Positions 11,871-23,399 of a stretch of 64,000 bases of DNA are shown here, in pieces (position 1 is the stretch's first letter; each line of letters starts with the position of its first letter). The stretch comes from Stomorhina lunata (lineage: Eukaryota; Arthropoda; Insecta; Diptera; Rhiniidae), in the NCBI GenBank assembly GCA_933228675.1, contig OW121741.1, positions 76,498,629 through 76,562,628 of the forward strand, given 5' to 3'. The notes below the pieces were generated by a model. The model saw only the letters and a program-made list of their open reading frames with translations. It ran no database searches and was not told the origin of the DNA. The translations under genes and the position numbers were made by a program.

Positions 11871-14281
11871 ATGTATTCAAAAGTGAAATACTTTAACTTA
11901 AGAATATTTTATTTATTCTGTTCAATAATAGCGATTCAATCGTGTACAATAGACATTCCTACGATTGGTACTAGGCCAAATCTTTATAAAATAATCGGTT
12001 CACAAAAAATACAATTAAATTATGCTGACACCTATTCGAGTTATGTGTATATACCTAGCGGCGATCAGCTGGAGGCATCTTGTGATAATAAATTTCGAAG
12101 GTAAGGACAAAACTTAAGTAAAATAAACACATTCTTCTGTTATCTTTGACTCCCAGTGGATCATAGGGCCTCAAAATAAACACATAAGATAATGTTATAG
12201 TCGGGTCAAGCCCGACTATTTGATAGCTTTCAATACAGCAATTCTGTTTTTCAATATAACATAACCTAAAATTCTTGCAATTTTCGTCTTACCGAATTAA
12301 TAATTCTTTCTTTCCTGTTTTTTGAATAGACCGTTTAGATATGAAAACGCAACGAAACTCATTTTATATTGTGATGCTGGGTATTTGAGATTTAAGGCGG
12401 AATATGAGCGAACATCTGAATATTATGCTATATCCTCAAAACTATTGGAATGTTCGGTATTAAAATGGAACTTGTATGAATCAACAGCTAACATTAACTG
12501 GTGTCCCAATGTGACATCTTACATGTGGACCCGACCTAAGAACTCACAACTTGATATGGAATATTCGGCTGGCATTTGTTATGACATCTATAAGCGAGAG
12601 TTCAAGTCGGTTTACTATACATTGGCACCTAAAGATAGTACAAATATGGTAAATATAAAAGAAGTAGAATAAAATTTTATAATTTTAAATTCAAAAACAA
12701 AAATACTAAACATTTCAGTATCCGAAAATTTTGGATGAATATTCGGTTGACTGGAAAAACGATAATATTACAGAGGAATTAAGTTCGGAAAGGTAAAATA
12801 ATTGTTCATGTTTTGAAAAATATTACAAATATTTCAACGAGTTTCAAAACCTCATTTTTTTTTTACAGATTTTTGGCAATTGATGATGAAAATAAACGAC
12901 TTCAAAATTGGTTGAATATCATAGACTATGATTTGCACTCGATAGTTCATTATTCAAAAAAGAATTTGTTTAGTACTATGGATCATTTAGTGCAATTCAT
13001 ATCGTATCCAACTTTATATCTTAACAATTGGAAATACTATGAAAGGGCTCTGGAGCAACATATAGAGAACGATAGACGGACCTATGATATTTTGGCGGGT
13101 GTATCTGGTGCCATTAAGGGGCCCATAACTAATGGCTGCTCAAGGGACTATAAAATAAAGGATATAAAGGAAGTAAGGGATGGAAAAATACCTCAATATG
13201 TTTGGAATTATCTAATGGACCGAAACAATAGAAGCAATGATTTGGTGATTATTGGTTTCAATTCACAAATTAATAAGGTAATATTTACAAAAATATAACA
13301 TTTTCTAGGGTTGCCTTGTATATTTCGGGTTTAGAGAATGAAAATGGTTTAGTTTCTTTTCAAAATATTCCCCCAGGAATATCAAATTGTGAATACATTA
13401 ATCGTATTTGAAGCACTTTTTATAATCCGAAAGAGGTATATTTCTTTAAAATATGCATTTTGGATACATCAAACACATCTTCTAGAAAAGAGCTCCCAAT
13501 TTCGTGAGGCTTCAAAAAGTCTTTGTCTGAACCGATAGGTTTGAGCTTGTATTATCGTGGTTAAAAATGATTCGTCTTTGGCAGTTGGTTTATTTTACTC
13601 TTATTGCTCCAAAGACTTCAGACCAACAAATAGTTGTGTTCTATTCAGAATTGAGCGTTCTAAGTTGCCTCAAGAGCATGACTACGACCCAGTTTTAATG
13701 AATAAAATAGGCCACTTGTTTTAAAATTTATCGAACCCGACCGACTTTTGTTGAGTTAACCTTAACTTGAAAGACCCATACCATCGGCAGCTGTTTATCT
13801 TCGGGCTCATATGCCTAGGGCCACGATTCGTTACCAGTCACGATGTCAAACACAAGCTTTGAAGCACTGCAATCTCATGTTCTAGCGAACAATTCAGGAA
13901 AACATAAAAGACAACCCTCGCAATTTTCTTAAATTAAAGCTATATCATAAAGATTTTCAATATATTGTTATTATTTTATATTTATTTTTCTAGTTCTACA
14001 ACAGAGCTAAAGAAGATGTTATATTTTGTGCCGATAAATGTCGGGAGGTGCCTTGGTTGAGTAGAGTACATTCCGCTTTTCAATATAAAACAATGGGTAG
14101 TATATTTTGCTGTGACGTTGAAGAAGTCAGAAAATCAAAACGTTTGGAAGGATTTCCTGAAATTGATATAAGATCAAAGCCCCAGACAACATTGGAACCG
14201 ATCGAAGTAACAACAACATTAAATAGTTATGAGAAGACTAATGACGAGGAGAACGATGATGATGAGAATGATTTGATTTGA
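11871..14281 (+). CDS. Secreted Endonuclease_NS-like protein, paralogue 1 (5 exons, probable pseudoenzyme)
   Basis: Exons 11871-12100, 12330-12648, 12719-12792, 12869-13277 and 13994-14281, all with GT/AG ends, give 1320 nt and 439 aa with no internal stop. The in-frame ATG at 11871 was chosen because the predicted signal peptide (hydrophobic core FYLFCSIIAIQSC) follows it directly. Exon 2 is Cys-rich (YCDAGY, WCPNVTSY, GICYDIY). Exons 4-5 carry insect Endonuclease_NS hallmarks: NNWKYYE followed by a YDILAGVSGAI strand, IPQYVWNYLMD, IIGFNS, FCADKC and IFCCDVEEVRK, then an acidic tail rich in D/E/N. The family's catalytic RGH box appears as IVH (His235 kept) and the metal-binding Asn of N-x-x-P-Q as Ser253, so catalysis is doubtful. 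Tsetse Tsal proteins are a possible functional parallel: secreted, nucleic-acid binding. AATAAA signals lie at 14442 and 14453. Family placement is from remembered motifs. Confidence 0.85.
12140..12235. repeat. Dispersed-repeat fragments in intron 1 of gene 1
   Basis: Two pieces abut. One matches 45596-45640 ('cttctgttat..' to 'catagggcctcaa'). The other is a hairpin, AGTCGGG-TCAAG-CCCGACT, that also marks the hairpin end of the dispersed elements at 46467 and 49176. Confidence 0.5.
13430..13900 (-). pseudogene. Mariner-like transposase remnant in intron 4 of gene 1
   Basis: On the minus strand the sequence encodes, with stops and frameshifts, mariner landmarks: FDIVTGNESW (around the second catalytic Asp), PEDKQ, then KTG, ILNRTQ and a QAQTYRFRQ stretch in the expected order. 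It is far too broken to be functional. The same remnant sits at the same place in intron 4 of gene 2 and is absent from the 60 bp intron 4 of gene 3. Confidence 0.7.
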
Positions 14282-15344
14282 GTTTGATTCAGGAAGACAA
14301 ATTAATAAGAGGGATATCGAATAATTAATGGGGAAAATTAAAGTTAATAGTGAGAAAGTGAATAATTATATAATGAATTATAATGAAACCATAAATACTA
14401 GTATATGTATATCAAACTATATATAAAAAAAAATATATCAAAATAAATATTGAATAAATATAACAATTATAAAGTTTATATTATTGTTTATGAAAAACAA
14501 TTTTAAAAATTTCAAAAAAAGGAAACCCAATTGACCTTTTTTGCAATTTAAACTGTGGTATATGTAAAATTGCAATTTTTATAAAATTTTATGTTCCAGA
14601 TTCGTTAATGAATTCCCGCTACTTCTTATTTTTGAAATCTTAAGACAATATATGTGACTTACAACTGCACTTCAGAAACTTTCAAAATCGGCTTGACTTT
14701 TTTGTTATATGTTCGAAAACACAAAAATTTTCTTAAAAATTAGACAAATTTCATTCAATGCTGTATGTAAACGAGTTGTCTACAGGGCAACTCTACAATT
14801 AGTAGTTACGCCCCAAAATAAATGTCCACATTTAACCCTAGCTCCCATATAAGACCCAATAACAAAAATAGCTTAAATAAAAAATTGGGTATTTTCACTT
14901 TATTTACTTTATTGTTAACAAAATCACAATTTATTAATGAATTTTCAGAAAATAGGACTTATTGTATTCGAAATATTGAAAATAATATATAAATATTGAA
15001 ATAATAATGGTAGGTTTTAAAAATTTTTAAAAAATAAATTTTGTTTTACAAAAAAGTGTTTTTTAATATGAAGTACAAATAACTGCGAATCTGTTTCTTA
15101 TATTAAAAAAATTGTAATAATATGACTTAAAGATAATTTGATTGGCTATTATATGCTGTAACTTTCAACAAAATCGAATAAGGTGTTCCAAAGATAAAGT
15201 GAAATAAATAAATCAGCCCGTTTCCGAAATGTCAAATTTTCTAAAAAAGACTTCTTAAATTAAATTTTAATTTTTTAATTTTAAGCCACATAATATTGTG
15301 GATTTATAAGAAAATGTTAACAAGAGCCTATAAATATATTATAC
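14282..15344. other. Gene 1 3' flank, no further gene
   Basis: The 3' UTR with AATAAA at 14442-14447 and 14453-14458 is followed by AT-rich sequence. A fragment of the dispersed repeat ('agctcccatataagacccaat') lies near 14840. Nothing else is recognised before minisatellite E. Confidence 0.5.
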
Positions 15345-17395
15345 GCTCTTATAAAAATAAGAAATTTTTGAAAAATTTCTATAAAAATAGGATATTATTG
15401 AAAAATTTCCTATAAAAATAAGAAATTTTTGAAAAATTTCCTATAAAAATAGGAAATTTTTTAAAAATTTCCTATAAAAATAAGAATTTTTGAAAAATTT
15501 CCCATAAAAATAAGAAAAAAAAACAACATTTTGAAAAATTTCCTATAAAAATAAAAAAGAAATTTCCTATAAAAATAAGAAGTTTTTGAAAAATTTCCTT
15601 TAAAAATTAAACATTTTTGAAAAATTTCCTATAAAATTAAGAAATTTTTGTAAAATTTCCTATAAAAATAAGAAATTTTTAAAAAATTTCTTATAAAAAT
15701 AACAAATTTTTGAAAAATTTCTTATAAAAATAAGAAATTTTTGAAAAATTTCTTATAAAAATAAGAAATTTTTGAAAAATTTCTTATAAAAATAAGAAAT
15801 TTTTGAAAAATTTCCTATAAAAATAAGAAATTTGTGAAAAATTTTCTATAAAAATAAGAAATTTGTGAAAAATTTTCTATAAAAATAAGAAATTTTTAAA
15901 AAATTTCTTATAAAAATAAAAAATTTTTTTAAAAATTTCTTATAAAAATAAGAAATTTTTGAAAAATTTCTTATAAAAATAAGAAATTTTTGAAAAATTT
16001 CTTATAAAAATAAGAAATTTTTGAAAATTTTCCTATAAAAATAAAAAATTTTTGAAAAATTTCCTATAAAAATAAGAAATTTTTGAAAAATTTCCTATAA
16101 AAATAAGAAATTTTTGAAAAATTTCCTATAAAAATAAGAAATTTTTGAAAAATTTCTTTTAAAAATAAGAAATTTTTGAAAAATTTCTTATAAAAATAAG
16201 AAATTTTTGAAAAATTTCTTATAAAAATAAGAAATTTTTGAAAAATTTTCTATAAAAATAAGAAATTTTTGAAAAATTTCCTATAAAAATAAGAAATTTT
16301 TGAAAAATTTCCTATAAAAAGAAGAAATTTTTGAAAATTTTTTTATAAAAATAAGAAATTTTTGAAAAATATCCTATAAAAATAAGAAATTTTTGAAAAT
16401 TGTCCTATAAAAATAAGAAATTTGTGAAAAATTTTCTATAAAAATAAGAAATTTTTGAAAAATTTCTTATAAAAATAAGAAATTTTTGAAAAATTTCTTA
16501 TAAAAATAAGAAATTTTTGAAAAATTTCTTATAAAAATAAGAAATTTTTGAAAAATTTCTTATAAAAATAAGAAATTTTTGAAAAATTTCTTATAAAAAT
16601 AAGAAATTTTTGAAAAATTTCCTATAAAAATAAGAAATTTTTGAAAAATTTCCTATAAAAATAAGAAATTTTTAAAAAAATTTCCTATAAAAATAAGAAA
16701 TTTTTGAAAAATTTCTTATAAAAATAAGAAATTTTTGAAAAATTTCCTATAAAAATAAGAAATTTTTGAAAAATTTCCTATAAAAATAAGAAATTTGTGA
16801 AAAATTTCCTATAAAAATAAGAAATTTGTGAAAAATTTCCTATAAAACAAAGAAATTTGTGAAAAATTTCCTATAAAAATAAGAAATTTTTGAATTAATT
16901 TCCTATAAAAGTAAGAATTTTTGAAAAATTTCCTATAAAAATAAGAAAAAAAAAAACAAAATTTTGAAAAATTTCTTATAAAACTAAAAAAGAAATTTCC
17001 TATAAAAATAAGAAATTTTTAAAAAATTTCCTATAAGAATAAGAAATTTTTAAAAAATTTTCTATAAAAGTAAAAAAAAAATTGAAAAATTTCCTATAAA
17101 AAAATAAGAAATTTTTTAAAAATTTCCTATAAAAAAATAAGAAATTTTTGAAAAATTTCCTATAAAAATAAGAAATTTTTGAAAAATTTCCTATAAACTA
17201 AGAAATTTTTGAAAAATTTCCTATAAAAATAAGAAATTTTTGAAAAATTTCCTATAAAAATAAGAAATTTTTGAAAAATTTCTTATAAAAATAAGAAATT
17301 TTTTATAAAAATAAGAAATTTTTGAAAAATTTCCTATAAAAATAAGAAATTTTTGAAAAATTTCCTATAAAATATGAATTTTTTGAAAATTTCTT
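15345..17395 (+). repeat. Minisatellite E, 31 bp monomer GAAATTTTTGAAAAATTTCC
   Basis: About 65 copies of a 31 bp unit: the near-perfect palindrome GAAATTTTT-G-AAAAATTTC followed by CTATAAAAATAA. Units vary at C/T in TTTCC/TTTCT and G/T in TTTTTG/TTTGTG. Short insertions occur around 15520, 16950 and 17080. It is one of the most AT-rich arrays in the window. Confidence 0.93.
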
Positions 17396-17970
17396 ATGAA
17401 GATATATATAAAAAGTTATCTGATAGCCCTTTCATATGGATAAAAATTTTTAGATTTTTATGTTGGAGCGTTAAAGCTTCTTAGCTAAGAAAGTCTGTGA
17501 AAAAGTTTCTGATTTTGGTTATACTTTATCTAAGTCTTTATGTCTGATGAAAAAGTCTGAGAGTTTAGTAAATTAATGATAAGTTTCAAATTTGTTCTAT
17601 CCATTGTATTTTCATACACAGTTTCTTTGAATTGAAAACACTTAAAATTATAACATTCAAATTTATCTTGAAAATGTAGACTTTTCCCAATTTGTATCAT
17701 TAATATTACAAGTAATCAAACAAATAAGAGTTTTCAATTTAAATTAAGTTCAATTAAATTATTTGGAAAAACATAGAATAAATAGGTAATTCATAGAATA
17801 GGCATTTTATGAGCTTGGCGTAATTGGGGTTTCCATGATTCTTGATTAAGGCACATTAAAGAGTTAATTTGAGTAAAAAATATCATAAACATTATTGTAA
17901 ATTTTTTGTATTTAAATCAAAATTTCTTTATTTAAATAGTTATTTGCATTCGAGATTTCAAAGACATAAA
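17396..17970 (+). promoter_or_regulatory. Upstream region of nuclease-like gene 2
   Basis: From about 17580 it aligns base for base, with few changes, to 11460-11870 upstream of gene 1, up to the ATG. It keeps the TATTTAAA element (about 17908) and the GCATTCGAG stretch before the ATG. The first ~180 bp after array E have no gene-1 counterpart. Confidence 0.5.
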
Positions 17971-20900
17971 ATGTATTCAAAAGTGAAATATTTTTACTTA
18001 AGAATATTCTATATATTCTGTTCAATCATATCGATTCAATCTTGTGCGATAGAAATTCCTTCGCTTGATACCAGACCGAGTCTTTATAAAACAATCGGAT
18101 CACATCGAATAAAAGTAAATTATAATGAAACCTTTTCGGGACATATTAATTTAACTAGTGGCGAACACCTTGAGGCATCTTGTGATATTAAATTTCGAAG
18201 GTAAGGACAAAACTTATGTAAAACAAGTAAGAGTGCTATGTTCGGCTATGCCGAACCTTAAATACCCTTTATTAATGGTGTTACAAAAGTAAAGTATAGA
18301 GTGGAAAGAGTTTTTGGTCAATTACAACTGTGTATGTTTCTGAAGACTAATTTAGATGATTTAGGTGTTTATTGGTTTTCTAATCTGAAAAAGTTTCAAA
18401 TCTCGATAATTAGCACGCCTTTTAAATGTATGTATGTATGTCCTCATACATTTATTTTTTAGGCAATATATGAATAATACTTTAATTAGTGAATAACCTT
18501 GTTTTATACATATTGGGTCTACATTTTGGAGGTAGATTGAAATACAAACAATTTCAGAAATTAAACAACATTATAACATTTCGCACCTTGAAAGGTGCGA
18601 TCTGTTTTTTTTAATATATGTATAAGTACTAGGCAGCATATAAAATTTCATCGAAATCGGTTCACATTTAACCATAGCTCCCTTACAAAAAAATTACGGA
18701 AACAGCCTAAATTCCACCTAAAATACACTTTAATGCCAATAAATGTTAAACTGTAAAAGCTTTGGCCACTAAATTTAGCACAAGAAAGTCTTATATGAAT
18801 ACCAGCCAGTGGCAAATTTTGTTACAATCGGTCACCATTTGACCATAGCTCCCATATAAAAAACTTACAGAAACACAAAAATACCAAAAAAGATAGGAGG
18901 TTTTTGTCCGGAATAAATATAACTAACTCTCTTATTAATTCTAATGAGACCTCAAATTTTCGTATAACCGAGGCAATAATTTTTTCTTACTTTTTTTTTT
19001 TTTTAATAGACCATTTAGATATAGAGACTCAAAGAAACTTAATTTATTTTGTGATGCCGGATATTTAAGATTTAAATCGGAACATGAAAAATCATCTGAA
19101 TATTATGTTATATCCTCAATACCATTGGAGTGTTCGGTATTACAATGGAACTTGTATGAATCAGCAATTAACTATAGCTGGTGCTTCAATGCGACATCTT
19201 ACATGTGGACCCGACCTGATTCGGAATATTCGGCTGGCATTTGTTATGACATCTTTAAGCGAGAGTTCAAGTCGGTTTACTATACATTGGCACCTCAAGA
19301 TTATACAAATATGGTAAATATAATAGAAGTAGAATAAAATTCTATAATTTTGAATTTAAAACAAAAATATTAAACATTTCAGTATCCGCAAATTTTGAAT
19401 GAATATTCGGTTGACTGGAAAATTGGTAATATTACGAACGCATTAAGTTCGGAAAGGTAAAATAATTACGTTCATGTTTTCAAAAATATTTTTAGATGTT
19501 TCAAGTAATTTACGAGTTCTAACTTTTTTTTTACAGATTTTTGGCAATTGATGATGAAAATGAAAGAATTAAAAATTGGTTGAATGTCATTGACTATGAT
19601 TTGCACTCGATGGTTCATTATTCGAAAAGGAATTTCTTTAGTGCCATAGATCATTTAGTGCAATTCATATCGTTTCCAACTTTATATCTTTACAATTGGA
19701 AATACTATGAAAGGGCTCTGGAACAACATATAGAGAACGATAGACAGACCTATGACATATTGGCGGGTGTATCTGGTGCCGTAAAGGGGCCCTTAACTGA
19801 TATGTACTCAATCAATTATAAAATGAAGGAGGTAAAGGAAGTAAGGGAAGGAAAAATACCACGATATGTTTGGAATTATCTAATGGATCGAAACAATAGA
19901 AGCAATGATTTAGTGATAATTGGTATAAATTCACCATTTAGTGAGGTAATTATAATATAAATAACATTTGCTAGGGTTGCCTTGTGTGTTTCGAGTTTAG
20001 AGAACGAAAATGGTTTAGTTTGTTTTTAAAATATTCCCACTGGAAGAACAAATTGAGTATATGTGACCCGGTCTATGAAAAGGTGGCTTATGATTCAAAA
20101 ACAAAATTTCAAAAAAATTAGCTAAAAATTTCGAAAAATTAACTAAAAATTTTGAAAAATTAGCTAAAAATTTCGAAAAATTAGCTAAAAATTTTGAGAA
20201 ATTTCAAAAAATTAGTTCATTTTGAAAATTTTGTTTTTGAGTCATAAGCTCTTTTTATATCCGTAAGAGGTTTATATCTTTGAAACATGCATTTGGGACA
20301 CATCAAACACTGCTTCTAGAAAAGAGCTCTCAATTTCGTGAGGCTCAAAAAGACTTTTGTCTGAACCGATATATGTGAGCTTGCATTATCGTGTTATGAA
20401 ATGATCCCTCTTTGGCAGTTGGTTTATTTTATTCCTGTTGCTCCAAAGACTTCAGGCAAACGAATGGTTGTGTTCTATTCAGAATTGAGCTTTCTAAGTA
20501 GCCTCAATAGCATAACTGCTACTGCTCCTGTTTTAAAAAAAGAGGTCACTTTTTCAAAATTCTTCGAACCAAACCGACTTTTGTTAACCTAACCTTAACT
20601 TGAAAGACCCATACAGTCGACAGGTGTTTACTTTCGGGCTCATATACTTAGAGCCACGATTCGTCACCTGTCACGATGTCAAAAACCAATTTTGAAGCCC
20701 AGCAATCTCATTTTCTAGCGACCAATCTAAAAAAAAAAGAAACATATAAGACAACCCTCGCAATTTTCTTAGAGTAAATATATATCTCAAAGATTTTCTA
20801 TATATTGTTTTTTTTTCTAGTTCTACCAAAATGAAAAAGAATTTCTTATATTTTGTTCCGATAAATGTCATGCTATACCTTGGTTGAAGACAGTACATTC

Positions 20901-21051
20901 CACTTTTCGTTATCTAGCAATGGGTCTTGTAATTTGCTGTGACGTCGAACAAGTCATAAAATCAAAACGTTTAGAAGGATTTCCTAAAATTGATATAAGA
21001 TCAAAGCCTCAGACAACATTGGAACCGATCGAAGTAACAACAAGAGAATAA
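17971..21051 (+). CDS. Secreted Endonuclease_NS-like protein, paralogue 2 (5 exons, probable pseudoenzyme)
   Basis: Exons 17971-18200, 19010-19313, 19383-19456, 19537-19945 and 20821-21051 give 1248 nt and 415 aa with no internal stop. Splice phases equal those of gene 1, and exons 1, 3 and 4 have identical lengths. The signal peptide core is FYIFCSIISIQSC. Exon 2 lacks five residues of gene 1 around the DLE/SQLDM segment. Exon 4 has MVH where the catalytic RGH of active family members is expected, and ISFPTLY where the metal-binding Asn should be. The C-terminus stops at ...EVTTRE because of a small deletion and frame change; the DNA for the acidic tail of gene 1 is still recognisable just past the stop (21050-21075). 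Intron 1 (809 bp) holds dispersed-repeat fragments; intron 4 (875 bp) holds a foldback insertion and a mariner remnant. Confidence 0.84.
18222..18900. mobile_element. Dispersed hairpin-ended repeat fragments in intron 1 of gene 2
   Basis: Starts with an AAACAAGTAAGAGTG end and the hairpin TTCGGC-TAT-GCCGAA, the same end as at 29031 in gene 3. Near 18640-18900 it continues with reverse-oriented phrases of the dispersed family (ATAGCTCCCATATAAAA, CACATTTAACC). Confidence 0.6.
20064..20262. mobile_element. Small foldback insertion with a 21 bp internal repeat
   Basis: Ends are inverted repeats (GCTTATGATTCAAAAAC at the left, GTTTTTGAGTCATAAGC at the right) around about five copies of a 21 bp unit (TTAGCTAAAAATTTYG plus A-run). 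Gene 1 intron 4 lacks this block at the equivalent place, so it entered after the duplication. Confidence 0.6.
20270..20720 (-). pseudogene. Mariner-like transposase remnant in intron 4 of gene 2
   Basis: Orthologous in position and content to the remnant in gene 1. The minus strand reads FDIVTGDESW, then a PESK segment, VWVFQ, TKV, ILNRTQPFVCL and QAHIYRFRQ, with stops and frame changes. This copy keeps the GDE of the mariner VTGDE motif. Confidence 0.72.
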
Positions 21052-21340
21052 TGATGATGAGAAAAATGATTTGACTCGAAAAACAAATGACTAAGAGGGA
21101 TGGCTTATAATTAAAAGAAAAGACTAATGGCTAAGAGATTAATGAGGAAGAAAGGGAGTATACGAGTATATCAAACTATAAATATAAAATACATGTATAT
21201 CAAAATAAGCATTATATATATATATATCAAACTATAAAAGAATTAAAATTTGTATTTGCAAATTTTTTATTTGAACTAAGGTTAAGAATATTTCACATTT
21301 CATAAAATGCCCGGGTTCAAATCCTATGTTCATATATTTT
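21052..21340. other. Gene 2 3' flank
   Basis: Retains the decayed acidic-tail sequence of the family and a short TA microsatellite (about 21213-21228). No clear AATAAA was found close to the stop. Confidence 0.45.
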
Positions 21341-21600
21341 GTTAGGAGTTGCCAATGCATCTACCGTATATAATGTCTGGACATTGGTGCGATTTTAATA
21401 TGCTGCTTGTACCTCCGAATCTTTTTGATTGTAGATATAAAAAGGGAATGTTATATATATATATACATATATATAAGAATTATAGTCAAATGTTGACCGA
21501 TTGTAACAAAATTTTACACACTGGCTGGTATTATATAGAGCTTATTCTTGCAAAATTTAGTGGCCATAGCTGTCATAGTTTCTAATTTAATCTATAAAAT
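21335..21600 (+). mobile_element. Dispersed repeat fragment
   Basis: Matches 29395-29494 (from TTTGTTAGGAGTT to ATTCTTTTTGATTGTA) and then 31989-32110 (AGATATAAAAAGGG, TTGACCGATTGTAA). In gene 3 intron 3 these two halves are separated by a Helitron, so this copy shows the uninterrupted arrangement. Confidence 0.65.
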
Positions 21601-23240
21601 TAATACGCAAGCACCCATTTATTATCCCCTTTTACGCTTTAATTATACACTCATTTCTGGAAATTTTTATACCATTTGAAAGGTATTTTTCCGTAGATCA
21701 GACGAATCTATATTTTATTAAAATCGGTTCAGTTTTAAAAAATCGGTTTGGTATTTAAAAATCTTACTGACACAATAAAGAAAACTCACATGCATATGAA
21801 ATTCACTATTAACAATCAAACAAAAGAAATTGTATGCAAACATGTTTTCTTTTGTTTTTATTATTTTTGGTGAGTGATGAGAATAAAAGAGTACATTTGT
21901 GGGGAGATAGTGGTAGACAAAGACAAAAATAAAGAGTATTTTATTACAATTAAATAAATGTTTTTGTTTTGTAAAATAATAGCAACAAAAATGATTGGTA
22001 TTGTTTTCATTATTTGTGGTGAGGGAGTGAAAGACAAAATTAATATTTTGGAAGATTTGACAAAAAAAAGTGCTTTCAAATTTGAATTATTTGAAGTTAA
22101 ATTTTTATGTAATTTTGTTTTTTGGGTTGTTTTATTGGGATAAAATCTTCGAGTGATTGAAGAATAAATATTGTGTTAAAAAATTAAATAATATTGCATG
22201 GAAGGGCACGCATGAGATCATTAAGAGCTATTTTACAATGCCAATTTTTTTAAGAGTCATAGTAGTAAAGAGTTGGAAAAGAACATTGTGACTTATACCC
22301 AAAAAGGATGTTACCGATTAAAAAAACAGTCTTTTGAAGGAAAGTTTATAATAATTACAGATTATTTTCAAGAAAAGAAAATAAAAGATCGGTCTGAATC
22401 AAATGTAAATTCAAAACTGATTAATGTTTAGAAAATGCTATAATATCAGGAAGGAATATTAAAAGGCAAATCTTGCATTGCGACTGGAATGGTTTTAAAC
22501 TGTAAGCTTCTACAGATTCCAAGTACTTCGTGGTTCTCGCGGTTAATTATGCAGTAAAATGATAATAAATTTTAAATATTAGGATCTTTGTTAAAAAGTT
22601 AAATATCATTTTTGTCAGTCCGTTAGTAACGCTTACAAGTTTATCTGTTCATCACTTCACAGAGCATTTTGACATCGGTAACGCAAGATGTTTTGATAAG
22701 AGCTACTAAGTCTAACACTTTTTCCTTCTCATTCACTTCTGAAGATGGAAAAACGGTTTATTATGGAATATCTTGAATCAGTAAACTCTTCGAGAGCTAC
22801 ACAATTTTTAATTATAGCTTTGCCAATTTGGCTAATTCGACGCTCTGTTGTATGGAGTGACATAGAAATCAATGAGATAAATTTCTCCACATATCCGTTA
22901 AGCCCGAGCAATTTTAAAAACTTGCTAAATCGACACTGTCATTTTTGACTTAAAGCTCTGATTGTATGAGTTTTCTTTTTATAGAGAAGTAGCACTCAGG
23001 CAAATACTGCCTATACAATTGCATATGGAGTATATACGAATTGGGTAACCTTATTTGGAAAGGGGATGGTAGAGAAGAGAAAGGTATATCTATTTTGAGA
23101 ACAGTGAATTTTGCGCCAATTGTTGTTTTTTAGAAGCATTTTTTTATTTTACAGCCAATTTTATTTATTTTTCGTAGACGGCGTGTTATTGCTGTAGTCT
23201 CTTACAGCCGACGGAAGATGCTGTGGTAATTAATAATTTT
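21601..23240. other. Intergenic, no gene recognised
   Basis: Several short frames occur (for example 22745-22948 plus) but none has a recognisable domain, splice context or codon pattern. Sequence is AT-rich and non-repetitive. Confidence 0.4.
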
Positions 23241-23254
23241 AATTCTGAAATTGT

Positions 23255-23325
23255 TGTTGCCGAGGCCGGGGATCGAACTCAGGCTCAATGTGATATTACG
23301 TGCTAACCAACTATGCCACAGCACG
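23255..23325 (-). ncRNA. tRNA-like A/B-box sequence, probable SINE head
   Basis: On the minus strand an A box TGGCATAGTTGG (23307-23318) and a B box GTTCGATCC (23270-23278) are correctly ordered and spaced. The acceptor, D and T stems do not all pair, so it is not a working tRNA. A tRNA-derived SINE head or tRNA pseudogene fits better. Confidence 0.5.
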
Positions 23326-23399
23326 GGAAATTTGTATTCAAAATGAACTAGATGACGGTCGATTGTGTCGACCGCAGGATACGCTAGTAGTTTTTTACT

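Noticed and set aside
22729..22948. Overlapping 60-67 codon frames on both strands
   Set aside because: No domain, no homologous copy in the window, no splice context.
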